In this document: one piece after another, positions 1-8,142 of the stretch
Layout of the letters: every line of letters starts with the position of its first letter
Position numbering within the stretch: the first letter of the stretch is position 1
DNA from: Bacteroidia bacterium
GTDB taxonomy: Bacteria; Bacteroidota; Bacteroidia; B-17B0; Aurantibacillaceae
Length of the DNA: 34,380 nt
Direction: 5' to 3'
Assembly: GCA_025455485.1 (NCBI GenBank)
Contig: JALOMJ010000014.1
Span: forward strand, 1 to 34,380
The notes under the pieces: generated by a model
Told to the model about the DNA's origin: nothing
Database searches by the model: none
Seen by the model: only the letters and a program-made list of their open reading frames with translations
Translations under genes and position numbers: made by a program

Positions 1-566
1 GATTCGAGCTGGCCGATAAGCTGAGTTGAATTTAAAACCATTTCAATGGATTTGCCTTCAAAACTATCGCTTGCCGGACTTAAAACGTAACCTACCTCTG
101 AAATGGGCGACTTTACCAGGGTAACACCGGCGCTGCCTTCAAAATCTTCTACCCAATCAAAGGTTACGGCTGGATTGTAGTTAAACGTGAATTGCCGGGT
201 AATGTGCTGTCCAGAGGCAATCAAGGTATCGTATTGCAATTTTTGGTATAACAACCAGGGAATGCGGGTATCGCCAATGCCATTATTTTCTATTCCCGCG
301 AAAGCATCAATGGTTACACTTTTGTTTTTGGTTACAACGGGCATCAGATTCCCAACAGGGTAAGCCCCTTGAAACTGCCCATCCACATACAGCCAAATAT
401 CGGTAATGTTATGGCTGCTGCTGCCCTGCAAGGCGGTAGGGTTTACCTTAACCGGTTCGGCCCGTAAAAAAAAAGTGGGTTCGGTTTCAGGATTTTTTTT
501 ACAGGAAAAAAACAAAGCAGCCGAAATAAACATCAATAGGACTATCCGCAGCGTGGCTCTTTTCAT
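1..566 (-). CDS. Lipoprotein, 5' part only (runs off left edge)
   Basis: The minus strand is open from an ATG at 566 to the window edge, giving at least 188 residues. The N-terminus (MKRATLRIVLLMFISAALFFSCKK) is a lipoprotein signal peptide with the acylated cysteine at residue 22, so the product should be anchored in the cell envelope. The mature part is hydrophilic and rich in Asn, Thr and Val. I do not recognise a family; the sequence looks like a beta-rich domain binding or displayed on the surface. The start is supported by a GAGGAG Shine-Dalgarno-like sequence four bases upstream (571-576) and a TAATTTTG -7 element at 590-597. The stop lies outside the window, so length and C-terminal domains are unknown. 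It is divergent from pcm. Confidence 0.8.
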   Translation of the reverse strand, partial: MKRATLRIVLLMFISAALFFSCKKNPETEPTFFLRAEPVKVNPTALQGSSSHNITDIWLYVDGQFQGAYPVGNLMPVVTKNKSVTIDAFAGIENNGIGDTRIPWLLYQKLQYDTLIASGQHITRQFTFNYNPAVTFDWVEDFEGSAGVTLVKSPISEVGYVLSPASDSFEGKSIEMVLNSTQLIGQLE

Positions 567-589
567 TGCTCTCCTCGTTAAATGGCCTT

Positions 590-597
590 CAAAATTA
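590..597 (-). promoter_or_regulatory. Bacteroidota -7 element for the lipoprotein gene
   Basis: The minus strand reads TAATTTTG, an exact match to the TAnnTTTG element of Bacteroidota sigma-70 promoters, 23 bases upstream of the lipoprotein ATG. No clear -33 TTTG was seen at the normal distance, so only the -7 element is claimed. Confidence 0.5.
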
Positions 598-917
598 TAA
601 AATTTTTGCTTGAAACCTTTTTATAATATGAACAGGTGCTGATGAGGTGCAAATAGATTCTGGTTTTTCAGGAGATTCAAGCGTTTAGTAATTCAACGAC
701 AGACTGGCAAGGATATTGCACGACTACATTTTTTTAATTTAGAAAAGGCCCAATAATCACTTAAGGGGGTTAAAACAAAAATTTTCAGGGAAAGTTTTTA
801 AAGGCTGCGCTATGCTTGATGGTGTTTAGTAATTAAGCATAGACAATGAGTAACATTTAAGATAAGGCTTGTTAGTAAATTACTTTTTGTAAAGCTGGAA
901 CTAGGCTTTTGCTTGAT

Positions 918-925
918 TAGTTTTG
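918..925 (+). promoter_or_regulatory. -7 promoter element of pcm
   Basis: TAGTTTTG matches TAnnTTTG exactly. It ends only 7 bases before the ATG at 933, which predicts a transcript with almost no leader, or translation from the next ATG (942). The nearest TTTG upstream (886-889) is 28 bases away, longer than usual for a -33 box. Confidence 0.45.
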
Positions 926-932
926 CAACTTC

Positions 933-1622
933 ATGAGCACCATGCTGCACACTGTTTCGAAAGAAGATAATTATTTGTTTGAGGGCAAACGCAAACGTTT
1001 GGTAGAAATTTTAAAGACCAAAGGCATTAGCAATTTAAAAGTATTGGATGCTATCGCCAAAATTCCGCGGCATTGGTTTTTCGAAAGCTCTGCCTCCCGC
1101 ACCGCCTTGCTCGAACACGCCTACAGCGACAAGGCCATGCCCATAGGTGCCGGACAAACCATCTCACAGCCTTACACCGTGGCCTTTCAAACCGAAATGC
1201 TCAACATTCAGCCGGGAGAAAAAGTATTGGAAATTGGCACCGGTTGTGGTTACCAAACTGCGGTATTGCTGGCCATGGACGCAAAGGTGTTCAGCATTGA
1301 ACGGCAAAAACTATTGTATGATAAAACCAAAATATTGTTGCCAAATTTAGGCTACAACGGCGCCCGACTGATTTTTGGCGATGGGTACAAAGGTTTGCCA
1401 CGCCACGCCCCTTTTGATAAAATTATTGTTACCGCTGCAGCACCCTATATTCCCAACGATTTGCTTGAGCAACTGAAAATTGGTGGCACTATGATTATTC
1501 CTTTGGGTGAAGGGGAAACGCAGGAAATGGTGTTGCTCAAAAAAACCACAGCCACCCAATTCGACAAAAAAACTTTGGGTACTTTTCGATTTGTGCCTTT
1601 ACTGCCTGATAAAGCGGGGTAG
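933..1622 (+). CDS. pcm: Protein-L-isoaspartate O-methyltransferase
   Basis: The 229-residue product is a cytoplasmic SAM-dependent methyltransferase that repairs isoaspartyl residues in aged proteins. The family signatures are clear: IPRHWFF near residue 44, the substrate-side AMPIGAGQTISQPYTVA (68-84), the SAM-binding motif VLEIGTGCGYQTAVLL (98-113), and the post-motif regions GDGYKGLP (149-156) and FDKIIVTAAAPYIP (161-174). Length is normal for bacterial Pcm. Met1 and Met4 are both possible starts, and the promoter lies so close that Met4 (942) cannot be excluded. It stands alone between a divergent lipoprotein gene and the T9SS surface-protein genes. Confidence 0.95.
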   Translation: MSTMLHTVSKEDNYLFEGKRKRLVEILKTKGISNLKVLDAIAKIPRHWFFESSASRTALLEHAYSDKAMPIGAGQTISQPYTVAFQTEMLNIQPGEKVLEIGTGCGYQTAVLLAMDAKVFSIERQKLLYDKTKILLPNLGYNGARLIFGDGYKGLPRHAPFDKIIVTAAAPYIPNDLLEQLKIGGTMIIPLGEGETQEMVLLKKTTATQFDKKTLGTFRFVPLLPDKAG

Positions 1623-1831
1623 TAGGAGTGGCCTGCCCGGCCTCTCAATTAGCAATACGTGTAAAATCTGTTTTGGATCCATCCCCTTATTTTGGAAAAA
1701 ACTAACTTAATTTTTTTTCAATATTCAAACCTACACAAATGGATTACAAGCAGGGGCTACATTAATTTAACCATAAATTATTTGCTTGATTTAGAGCGAT
1801 TTTTGTTAAAATTTAACCCAAATATTATTTT

Positions 1832-1864
1832 TTTGTAAAACATTAACTTTTTATCTCTAACTTG
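1832..1864 (+). promoter_or_regulatory. Promoter of first T9SS surface-protein gene
   Basis: TTTG at 1832-1835 and TAACTTG at 1858-1864, 22 bases apart, fit the Bacteroidota -33/-7 pattern, with the ATG 23 bases further on. A near-palindrome, GTTAAA-A-TTTAAC (1805-1817), lies just upstream and could be an operator. Confidence 0.5.
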
Positions 1865-1887
1865 CCCCAAACTAATCTTAAACAAAC

Positions 1888-4800
1888 ATGAAAAAAACTT
1901 ACACTAAAATTAAAGTGTTTGCCGTAGCCCTCACGATGGCAGCGGCCAGCATGAGTGCACAGTTAAGTGGTTTATACACCATCAACAGTGCGTCCCCAAC
2001 CGCTGCAAATAATTTCAGCACCTTTACTGATTTCAGAGCCGCCCTTGTAAACCAAGGTGTTGCAGGACCTGTGGTGGTTGACGTTGCCCCAGGCAGCGGA
2101 CCTTACGTTGAACAAGTGGACTTTCCACAAATTGTAGGCATGAGCGCCGTAAACGGAGTAACCGTAAACGGTAACGGAAGAACGATTACTTTTAATTCTA
2201 CCAATGCAGCTCTTCCGCACACCATTGCCATGAGCGGAGGCGACTTTTTTACTTTTAATAACCTAATCATTAATGGTACAGGACCTAATGCCTTTGTGGT
2301 TCACATTTGGAACGACTCAGACAATAACACCTTTGACAATTGTGATATGAATTGCCCCGTGGGCAGTACCAGCACTAACCAAATCCCTTACTCCCTTTCA
2401 GGTTCAGCAAGTTCATATTTTACCATTGGAAACTGTGGTGATAACAACCTGGCCAAAAACTGCAGAATGCGCTGGGGTTATTTTGGTGTTACCATGTATG
2501 GCTTATCCGGTGCCCCTTTCAACACTAACAACAACCTAGAAGGCTGTACTGTTGAAGACTGGTATGTGTATGGAGTGTATGTTCTTTACCAAAGACAAGC
2601 CATCATGAGAAACAACCTCATTCGCCGTTTAAATCTTTCTAATGCAACCACTACCTATGGTATCATGTTTAACACCGGTACCTACCAATGTAGAGCCGAA
2701 GGCAACCGCATCCAGCAATTGTTTGAAAACTCTCCGGGTATTGCTGCAACAGTGTATGCTGTTTGGTTTTCATCAGCATCAGCAGCAGGCTTTGAGGCCA
2801 ATTGTGTAAATAACTTTATAAAAATTGATAAAGGTGGTGCTGGCACCAAGTTTGGTATCTATTTGTCAAATGCCCAGTTTACCAATGTATTCCACAACAC
2901 CGTTGCCATTGAAGATAATACCGGCAGCTATACAGCTTATGGTATTTGGAATTCAAGTACTAGTACCGGTGTAAACATAAAAAACAACGTCTTCCATAAC
3001 AGAGACAATGGTACCGGAACACGTTACGGTATGTACTATAGCACCAACTTACCTATTGGCAACGATGCCGGCAACGTGGTATTTAACCAGAGCCCGAATG
3101 CTACCGTTTGGCATGGTTATGCTAATTTCACAAATCAAGCTACACTAGCCAATTGGCAAACCGTTAATGGTTATGGTGTGAATGGATTTGACACCGACCC
3201 TTTGTTTAATAATCCCGGCATTAACGATTACTCGCCGGCTTCATACATAATGAATAACGGTGGTGTGGTATTAAACGTGGCCACCGACATTAACGGCGCT
3301 AACCGCAGTTTGGTTACCCCTGATGCCGGTGCCTGGGAGTACTTTAACACCCCATGTGCAGGCATGCCTCCTATGTCTTCTGCCATTACCCCAACCTTTG
3401 TGGTTTGCCCCAATACTGTGAACAACATGTTCATTACTCCAACTTACACCACCAGTGGTAACACCTACCAATGGCAATTTTCCAACATTTCGCCTGTAGG
3501 CCCTTGGACTATAGCCCCAACCGGCACCAATGCTGCCTTTAACGCTACTGTTGGTACGCAAACCTTGTATTACAGCGCCATTGTTACTTGTACCAATGGT
3601 AATAACAGCATCACCACGAATGCGGGCACTGTAAACGTGGCCTCCACCACCACCAACAGCGTGTATTATTTTGAAGGGTTTGAAGGTATTACAGGTACCA
3701 ACCGTTTGCCAAACTGTTCATGGACCTCTAACAACATTGGTAACACCTGCTTTACTTACACCAGTGTGTTAAACCAAAACCGCTCACCAAGAACAGGGTC
3801 TAAATACGCCTCTTTCTTTTTCTCACCTGCCTTTAACAACCAGTTCTGGACCAATGGTATTTGGATGGAAGCCGGTGTAACCTATTCTATCAACACCTGG
3901 TACAAAACCGAAGCCAACACCAACCCAACCTGGCAGTTGAACCTTTGGATTAGCCCAAGCCAATCTACAGTTAATGCTTTTGTAGCCGCCACTACCGGTG
4001 GTCCGGGTTCAGCAGCTGATCCTTCATACAAATTATTAAGCAATACCTATTCTGTAGCCACAACCGGCTTCTACCATGTTGGTATTAATGGTGTGAGCAG
4101 CGGTTCAGGTACCGGGTATTTAAGTTGGGATGACCTTGAAATCAGTGTGCCATGTAACTTAAACCCTGTTCCTTTGGTAATCAATACCAGCGGTTCAACC
4201 ACTGTTTGCGCAGGCGCTGCAGTGAACCTTTCAGCAACCGGTGCCGATACGTATCTGTGGAATAACGGTTCAACTTCAAGCAATATTTCTGTTAACCCTA
4301 ACTTCCCAACCACCTATGTTGTAGTTGGTACAAGTGCCATCAGCGGTTGTACAACTGCTGCTTCACAATTTGTTATGGTAAACCCTTCACCTGCAGTTGG
4401 TATTTTTGCACCGAACACGTCAGTGTGTGCCGGCAGCTCAGTAAACATCACTGCCTTTGGCGCTTCTACTTACCAATGGAACACCGGTGCTACTACCAAT
4501 GTATTGAATGTAAGCCCAACAACGGCTACTTCTTATACGGTTATCGGTACCAACTCATTTGGTTGTACTGCTCAGGCCGTGCAAGCCATTGGTGTTAACC
4601 CGCTGCCTTCTGTTGGCATTGCTTCTTCAGACCCTGATGATATTGTTTGTGTTGAAGACGTAACTACCTTAACTTACAATGGCGCAGGCGCTGTTACCTT
4701 CCAGTGGATTTCAAACAACGGTGTGTTGGTTGGTAACCCTGTAAACGTTAGTCCGCAAAGCACCACGTCTTATACCTTAGTGGGTACAAGTGCTGCAGGT

Positions 4801-5103
4801 TGTAAAGCCGAAGGATACTATGAATTGAACGTTACCGAGTGTGTTGGTTTAAACCAAAATGCTGCTTCAGTAAACGGTATTAAAGTATTCCCGAATCCAA
4901 ACAATGGTGTGTTCACCATCGAGTGGAACAACAACTTAAACAAAACTGCAACTGTTACTGATGTTAGCGGAAAAGTGGTTTACACTGCCGGATCTTCATC
5001 TAACAGCATGAACATCGACCTTGGCGAACTTTCCAATGGCATTTACTTTGTAAAAGTAGAATCCAATGGTGTTGCCGAAGTCATTCGCGTAGTGAAAAAC
5101 TAA
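1888..5103 (+). CDS. T9SS type A surface protein with beta-helix head
   Basis: The 1071-residue product has a Sec signal peptide (cut after about SMSAQ, residue 25). Residues 60-440 are rich in short repeats of the type NNxFxNC and GIYLSN, which suggests a right-handed parallel beta-helix as in pectate-lyase-like or adhesin proteins. From Cys490 it shares a cassette with the next two genes: an Ig/PKD-like module with TYQWQFSN (490-590), a jelly-roll-like module starting at YFEGFEG and ending at SWDDLEI (594-752), and three Ig-like repeats (about 760-985) with paired cysteines. Then come ECVGL (984) and a T9SS type A sorting domain (991-1071) with FPNPNNGVF, DVSGKVV and GIYFVKV. It should be exported by T9SS and attached to the cell surface. 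No catalytic motif was seen; the ligand is unknown. Confidence 0.88.
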   Translation: MKKTYTKIKVFAVALTMAAASMSAQLSGLYTINSASPTAANNFSTFTDFRAALVNQGVAGPVVVDVAPGSGPYVEQVDFPQIVGMSAVNGVTVNGNGRTITFNSTNAALPHTIAMSGGDFFTFNNLIINGTGPNAFVVHIWNDSDNNTFDNCDMNCPVGSTSTNQIPYSLSGSASSYFTIGNCGDNNLAKNCRMRWGYFGVTMYGLSGAPFNTNNNLEGCTVEDWYVYGVYVLYQRQAIMRNNLIRRLNLSNATTTYGIMFNTGTYQCRAEGNRIQQLFENSPGIAATVYAVWFSSASAAGFEANCVNNFIKIDKGGAGTKFGIYLSNAQFTNVFHNTVAIEDNTGSYTAYGIWNSSTSTGVNIKNNVFHNRDNGTGTRYGMYYSTNLPIGNDAGNVVFNQSPNATVWHGYANFTNQATLANWQTVNGYGVNGFDTDPLFNNPGINDYSPASYIMNNGGVVLNVATDINGANRSLVTPDAGAWEYFNTPCAGMPPMSSAITPTFVVCPNTVNNMFITPTYTTSGNTYQWQFSNISPVGPWTIAPTGTNAAFNATVGTQTLYYSAIVTCTNGNNSITTNAGTVNVASTTTNSVYYFEGFEGITGTNRLPNCSWTSNNIGNTCFTYTSVLNQNRSPRTGSKYASFFFSPAFNNQFWTNGIWMEAGVTYSINTWYKTEANTNPTWQLNLWISPSQSTVNAFVAATTGGPGSAADPSYKLLSNTYSVATTGFYHVGINGVSSGSGTGYLSWDDLEISVPCNLNPVPLVINTSGSTTVCAGAAVNLSATGADTYLWNNGSTSSNISVNPNFPTTYVVVGTSAISGCTTAASQFVMVNPSPAVGIFAPNTSVCAGSSVNITAFGASTYQWNTGATTNVLNVSPTTATSYTVIGTNSFGCTAQAVQAIGVNPLPSVGIASSDPDDIVCVEDVTTLTYNGAGAVTFQWISNNGVLVGNPVNVSPQSTTSYTLVGTSAAGCKAEGYYELNVTECVGLNQNAASVNGIKVFPNPNNGVFTIEWNNNLNKTATVTDVSGKVVYTAGSSSNSMNIDLGELSNGIYFVKVESNGVAEVIRVVKN

Positions 5104-5120
5104 TAGCAAACTAAATTTTA

Positions 5121-5155
5121 AAAAGCCCCTGAAGCAATTCAGGGGCTTTTTTTTT
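5121..5155 (+). terminator. Rho-independent terminator of beta-helix gene
   Basis: A perfect 13-base stem, AAAAGCCCCTGAA with TTCAGGGGCTTTT, closes a GCAA loop and is followed by a T run to 5155. It lies 17 bases after the stop codon. The terminator of the next gene is nearly the same sequence. Confidence 0.92.
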
Positions 5156-5516
5156 GGAGCTAAATTAAAGACCCATAGGCGCACTCTTAAGTTTGCGTTA
5201 CCTGCTATCCTGCTTTGAGTTTTGTTTGTCAGCGTATGAAGCTTTTACCCGCGGTAGTATGAGAAGTTGTGGTGTTTTCATATAAGTCCCTTTGCTAACT
5301 GGGCATTTGTTAATTCAGATAGTGGATAGTGTGGTTAACGATTGTTTCGCTAAAAAAACAGAACATGAGGCACTAAAAAAAATAGAAATTGGAAAAAATT
5401 CAGAAAGCAGAATTCTGAATAGAATTTTGTAAAATGTGTTTTAAAAAATTGATGTTAAATAATTTGATAATTAAGATAAATTGGCATAACTTGCCGCATA
5501 GAAAACTCACAAAACC
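5156..5516. other. Leader region between first two surface-protein genes
   Basis: This AT-rich gap holds no convincing gene. It contains an 8-base inverted repeat, ATTCAGAA (5398-5405) and TTCTGAAT (5413-5420), overlapping the palindrome CAGAATTCTG (5408-5417). These lie about 45 bases upstream of the -33 box of the next gene, so an operator role is possible but untested. Confidence 0.4.
5463..5493 (+). promoter_or_regulatory. Promoter of second T9SS surface-protein gene
   Basis: TTTG (5463-5466) and TAACTTG (5487-5493) are separated by 20 bases. The -7 element is the same TAACTTGCC as in front of the first gene of this family, 23 bases before the ATG in both cases. Confidence 0.55.
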
Positions 5517-7982
5517 ATGAAATCAAATCTACCAGTATTAAATGAAAACGGCACATTGTATGTGCTTTCAACCGCGGGTGCAGGTAAGCGCTCAGGCTTG
5601 TTTACAGGCTTAAAACGATTTTTTTATTCGATGATGTTTGTAGCGCTGTTTGTCCAGGGCAACGCGCAAAACTTTGCCATTATAGGTACCGGTAACGGCT
5701 CCAATTCAAGCACGGGGTATCCTGCGCCATTTGGTAACTGGTATTGGGGTGCAAAACACCAGATGTTTGTTACCGCTGCAGAACTGACTGCTGCCGGCAT
5801 TACCGGTGGAGCCATGATTAGCTCACTTGGGTTTAATGTTTTAAATACCAATGGTGGACCGGCACACATAAATTTTACAATTCGTGTTTTCACCACAGTA
5901 TCTGCAGATCCACTTGTGTCAGCTTATGTTAATACTGCTCCTGTTGCTGTTACTACTCCCTCCACTGTGGCGCCTACTTTGGGCTGGATTATGATTCCCT
6001 TTGTAACCCCATTTAACTGGAACGGAACAGACAATTTAGTGGTTGAAACCTGCTTCAACAACAGCTCTTACATCACAAATTTCTCCACCGAGTGGCAAAG
6101 TAATTTGGTTGGTTCCACAATTAAAACCCGTTGGAACAATCAGGACGATCCTAATGCCTGTACGGCCCCCAGCTTTTTACAAACCTCATCTACCACACGT
6201 CCGCTTATGAGGTTAGAGTGGGTACCCGGAGTGCCTTGTGCAGGAACACCTTCCTCTAACACGGTAGTAGTAACCCCTACCAGCGCTATTTGCCCAAACA
6301 GCACCGCCGGTTTAAGTTTTGCCAGTAGCTACACTGTTGGAGGTTTAACCTACCAATGGCAATACTCAAATGTGTCGGCCGTTGGTCCGTGGACAACTAT
6401 TCCTAGCGGTACTTTGTCGAGCATCACGTCTCCAAGCTTAAATACGTCTCATTTCTTTTCTGCCATTGTTACTTGTACCAATTCTAACAGCTCCATTACA
6501 ACCGCTGCAGGTACTGTGCAGGTGCAAAACACAACCACCAACACCGTGCCTTATTTTGAAGGATTTGAAGGCATACCATTAACCAACAGTTTGCCAAACT
6601 GTTCCTGGGCAGCCAGCAATATAAATGGTACCTGCTTTACCTACACCAACGTACAAAACCAGAACCGTTCCCCAAGAACAGGGCAGAGCTATGCTGCTTT
6701 TGGCCGCACCCCTGCGGCAGACAATTACTTCTGGACCAATCAAATTTGGATGGAAGCCGGGGTAACCTATTCGGCCAACGTGTATTATAAAACGGAAGCC
6801 ACCGGTGCTTTAACCTGGCAGCTTAATTTGAGATTGAACACCACACAAAATCCTGTGGGCTCAACCGTTATTGCCACCACAGGCGGCTCAGGTTCTGCTG
6901 CAGGCGCAAGTTATGTGTTGTTAAGCAACACCTTTACTGTTGGCAGTACCGGGTTTTATAATGTGGGTATCAATGGCGTGAGCAATGGGGTATGTTGTGC
7001 TAACTTTTTAAGTTGGGATGACCTTGAAATTACTGTACCATGTCAGTTGAATCCAATTGCCATGAACGTGTCTGCGTCCAGCCAAACCATTTGTCAGGGA
7101 CAAAGCACCAACATTTCTGCTACCGGTGCTGATACCTATTTGTGGAACAATGGTTCAACCAACGCTAACATCAGTGTTTCTCCGCTGTTTTCAACCATGT
7201 ATACTGTGGTTGGAACCAATGCCATCACAGGATGTACTACTGCCCTTAGCCAAAACATTGTTGTAAACGAAACGCCAATAGTTTCTGCCTTAACTTACGA
7301 CCCTGAAATTTGTGTTGGAAAAAGTACCAACCTTCAGGCGTTTGGCGCCACAAGCTATGCCTGGAGTAACAATGCTACCGGGGCAGTAATTTCTGTAAGC
7401 CCATTAACAAACACAACGTATACCGTAATAGGCAGCAATGCGGCAGGCTGTTCAGGCAATGCTGTAGTTACAGTAACTGTGAATCCATTGCCTGTGATTA
7501 CTGTAAACTCCACAGCCTTTAACGATTTGGCTTGTCCGGAAGATGTAACCACACTTACCGGTGCTAATGCTGTTACCTACCAGTGGTCAACCCCAAGTTC
7601 CTTGTTGTTGGGCAACCCTGTGAATGTATCACCAAACAGTTCCACAACCTACAGCGTAATCGGAACAAATTCTAAAGGTTGCGAAGGTAGCACAACCTAT
7701 GTGTTAAATGTTACGGAGTGTGTTGGCTTGAAAGATGTAAGCACAACCGCCAGCGGTGTTAAGCTTTATCCAAATCCAAACCACGGTGATTTTGTAATTG
7801 AAATTCACAACAAAAAAGTAAACGCGGTTGAAGTAACCGATTTAACCGGCCGCGTGTTGATTAATCTTGCTTCATCTAATGAGAAAATAAACATTGAGAT
7901 GAGTAATTTCGCCAATGGCGTGTATTATGTAAAGATCAGTTCAGACAACACAACTGAGGTGATTAAGGTAGTGAAGAACTAA
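5517..7982 (+). CDS. T9SS type A surface protein, second of three
   Basis: The 821-residue product has an unusually long N-terminus: about 36 polar residues precede the hydrophobic stretch FYSMMFVALFVQ, with cleavage expected near GNAQ (residue 51). The promoter position supports this start, so the extension is probably real. Residues 52-238 form a head domain rich in Thr, Asn and Trp that I do not recognise. From Cys241 it carries the same stalk as its neighbours: Ig/PKD-like module (240-340), jelly-roll-like YFEGFEG to SWDDLEI (346-505), three Ig-like repeats (about 510-733), ECVGL (734) and a T9SS type A sorting domain (741-821) with YPNPNHGDF and GVYYVKI. Surface display by T9SS is inferred; the ligand is unknown. 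Confidence 0.88.
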   Translation: MKSNLPVLNENGTLYVLSTAGAGKRSGLFTGLKRFFYSMMFVALFVQGNAQNFAIIGTGNGSNSSTGYPAPFGNWYWGAKHQMFVTAAELTAAGITGGAMISSLGFNVLNTNGGPAHINFTIRVFTTVSADPLVSAYVNTAPVAVTTPSTVAPTLGWIMIPFVTPFNWNGTDNLVVETCFNNSSYITNFSTEWQSNLVGSTIKTRWNNQDDPNACTAPSFLQTSSTTRPLMRLEWVPGVPCAGTPSSNTVVVTPTSAICPNSTAGLSFASSYTVGGLTYQWQYSNVSAVGPWTTIPSGTLSSITSPSLNTSHFFSAIVTCTNSNSSITTAAGTVQVQNTTTNTVPYFEGFEGIPLTNSLPNCSWAASNINGTCFTYTNVQNQNRSPRTGQSYAAFGRTPAADNYFWTNQIWMEAGVTYSANVYYKTEATGALTWQLNLRLNTTQNPVGSTVIATTGGSGSAAGASYVLLSNTFTVGSTGFYNVGINGVSNGVCCANFLSWDDLEITVPCQLNPIAMNVSASSQTICQGQSTNISATGADTYLWNNGSTNANISVSPLFSTMYTVVGTNAITGCTTALSQNIVVNETPIVSALTYDPEICVGKSTNLQAFGATSYAWSNNATGAVISVSPLTNTTYTVIGSNAAGCSGNAVVTVTVNPLPVITVNSTAFNDLACPEDVTTLTGANAVTYQWSTPSSLLLGNPVNVSPNSSTTYSVIGTNSKGCEGSTTYVLNVTECVGLKDVSTTASGVKLYPNPNHGDFVIEIHNKKVNAVEVTDLTGRVLINLASSNEKINIEMSNFANGVYYVKISSDNTTEVIKVVKN

Positions 7983-7999
7983 ACTTTAAAATTTAATAT

Positions 8000-8034
8000 A
8001 AAAGCCCCTGATGCAATTCAGGGGCTTTTTTTTT
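8000..8034 (+). terminator. Rho-independent terminator of second surface-protein gene
   Basis: A 12-base perfect stem, AAAAGCCCCTGA with TCAGGGGCTTTT, is followed by a T run. It lies 17 bases after the stop, the same spacing as the terminator of the upstream paralogue, and differs from it by one base in the stem-loop. Confidence 0.92.
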
Positions 8035-8142
8035 GAAGGTATTGCTTATTTTAACGTTTTTTGATAAATTTACCTTAACTAACTAACCGAGTATGCCGAA
8101 AATCGGAGAAAAGAGTAGGCTAAAACCAACTAACTACTTAAC

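Larger units (their letters stand above)
567..932. other. Divergent intergenic region with paired repeats
   Basis: This 366-base gap separates the minus-strand lipoprotein from pcm. It holds -7 elements at both ends. An 11-base direct repeat, GTTTAGTAATT, occurs at 683-693 and 824-834. An 8-base perfect inverted repeat, CTATGCTT (810-817) and AAGCATAG (835-842), encloses the second copy. No open frame here looks coding. Confidence 0.5.

Noticed and set aside
406..600. Plus-strand frame of 64 codons
   Set aside because: It lies antisense to the lipoprotein gene, which has a signal peptide, a Shine-Dalgarno sequence and a promoter. It is a shadow frame.
1626..1650. Terminator after pcm
   Set aside because: A short stem with one mismatch (GAGTGGCC and GGCCTCTC) is present, but no T run follows.
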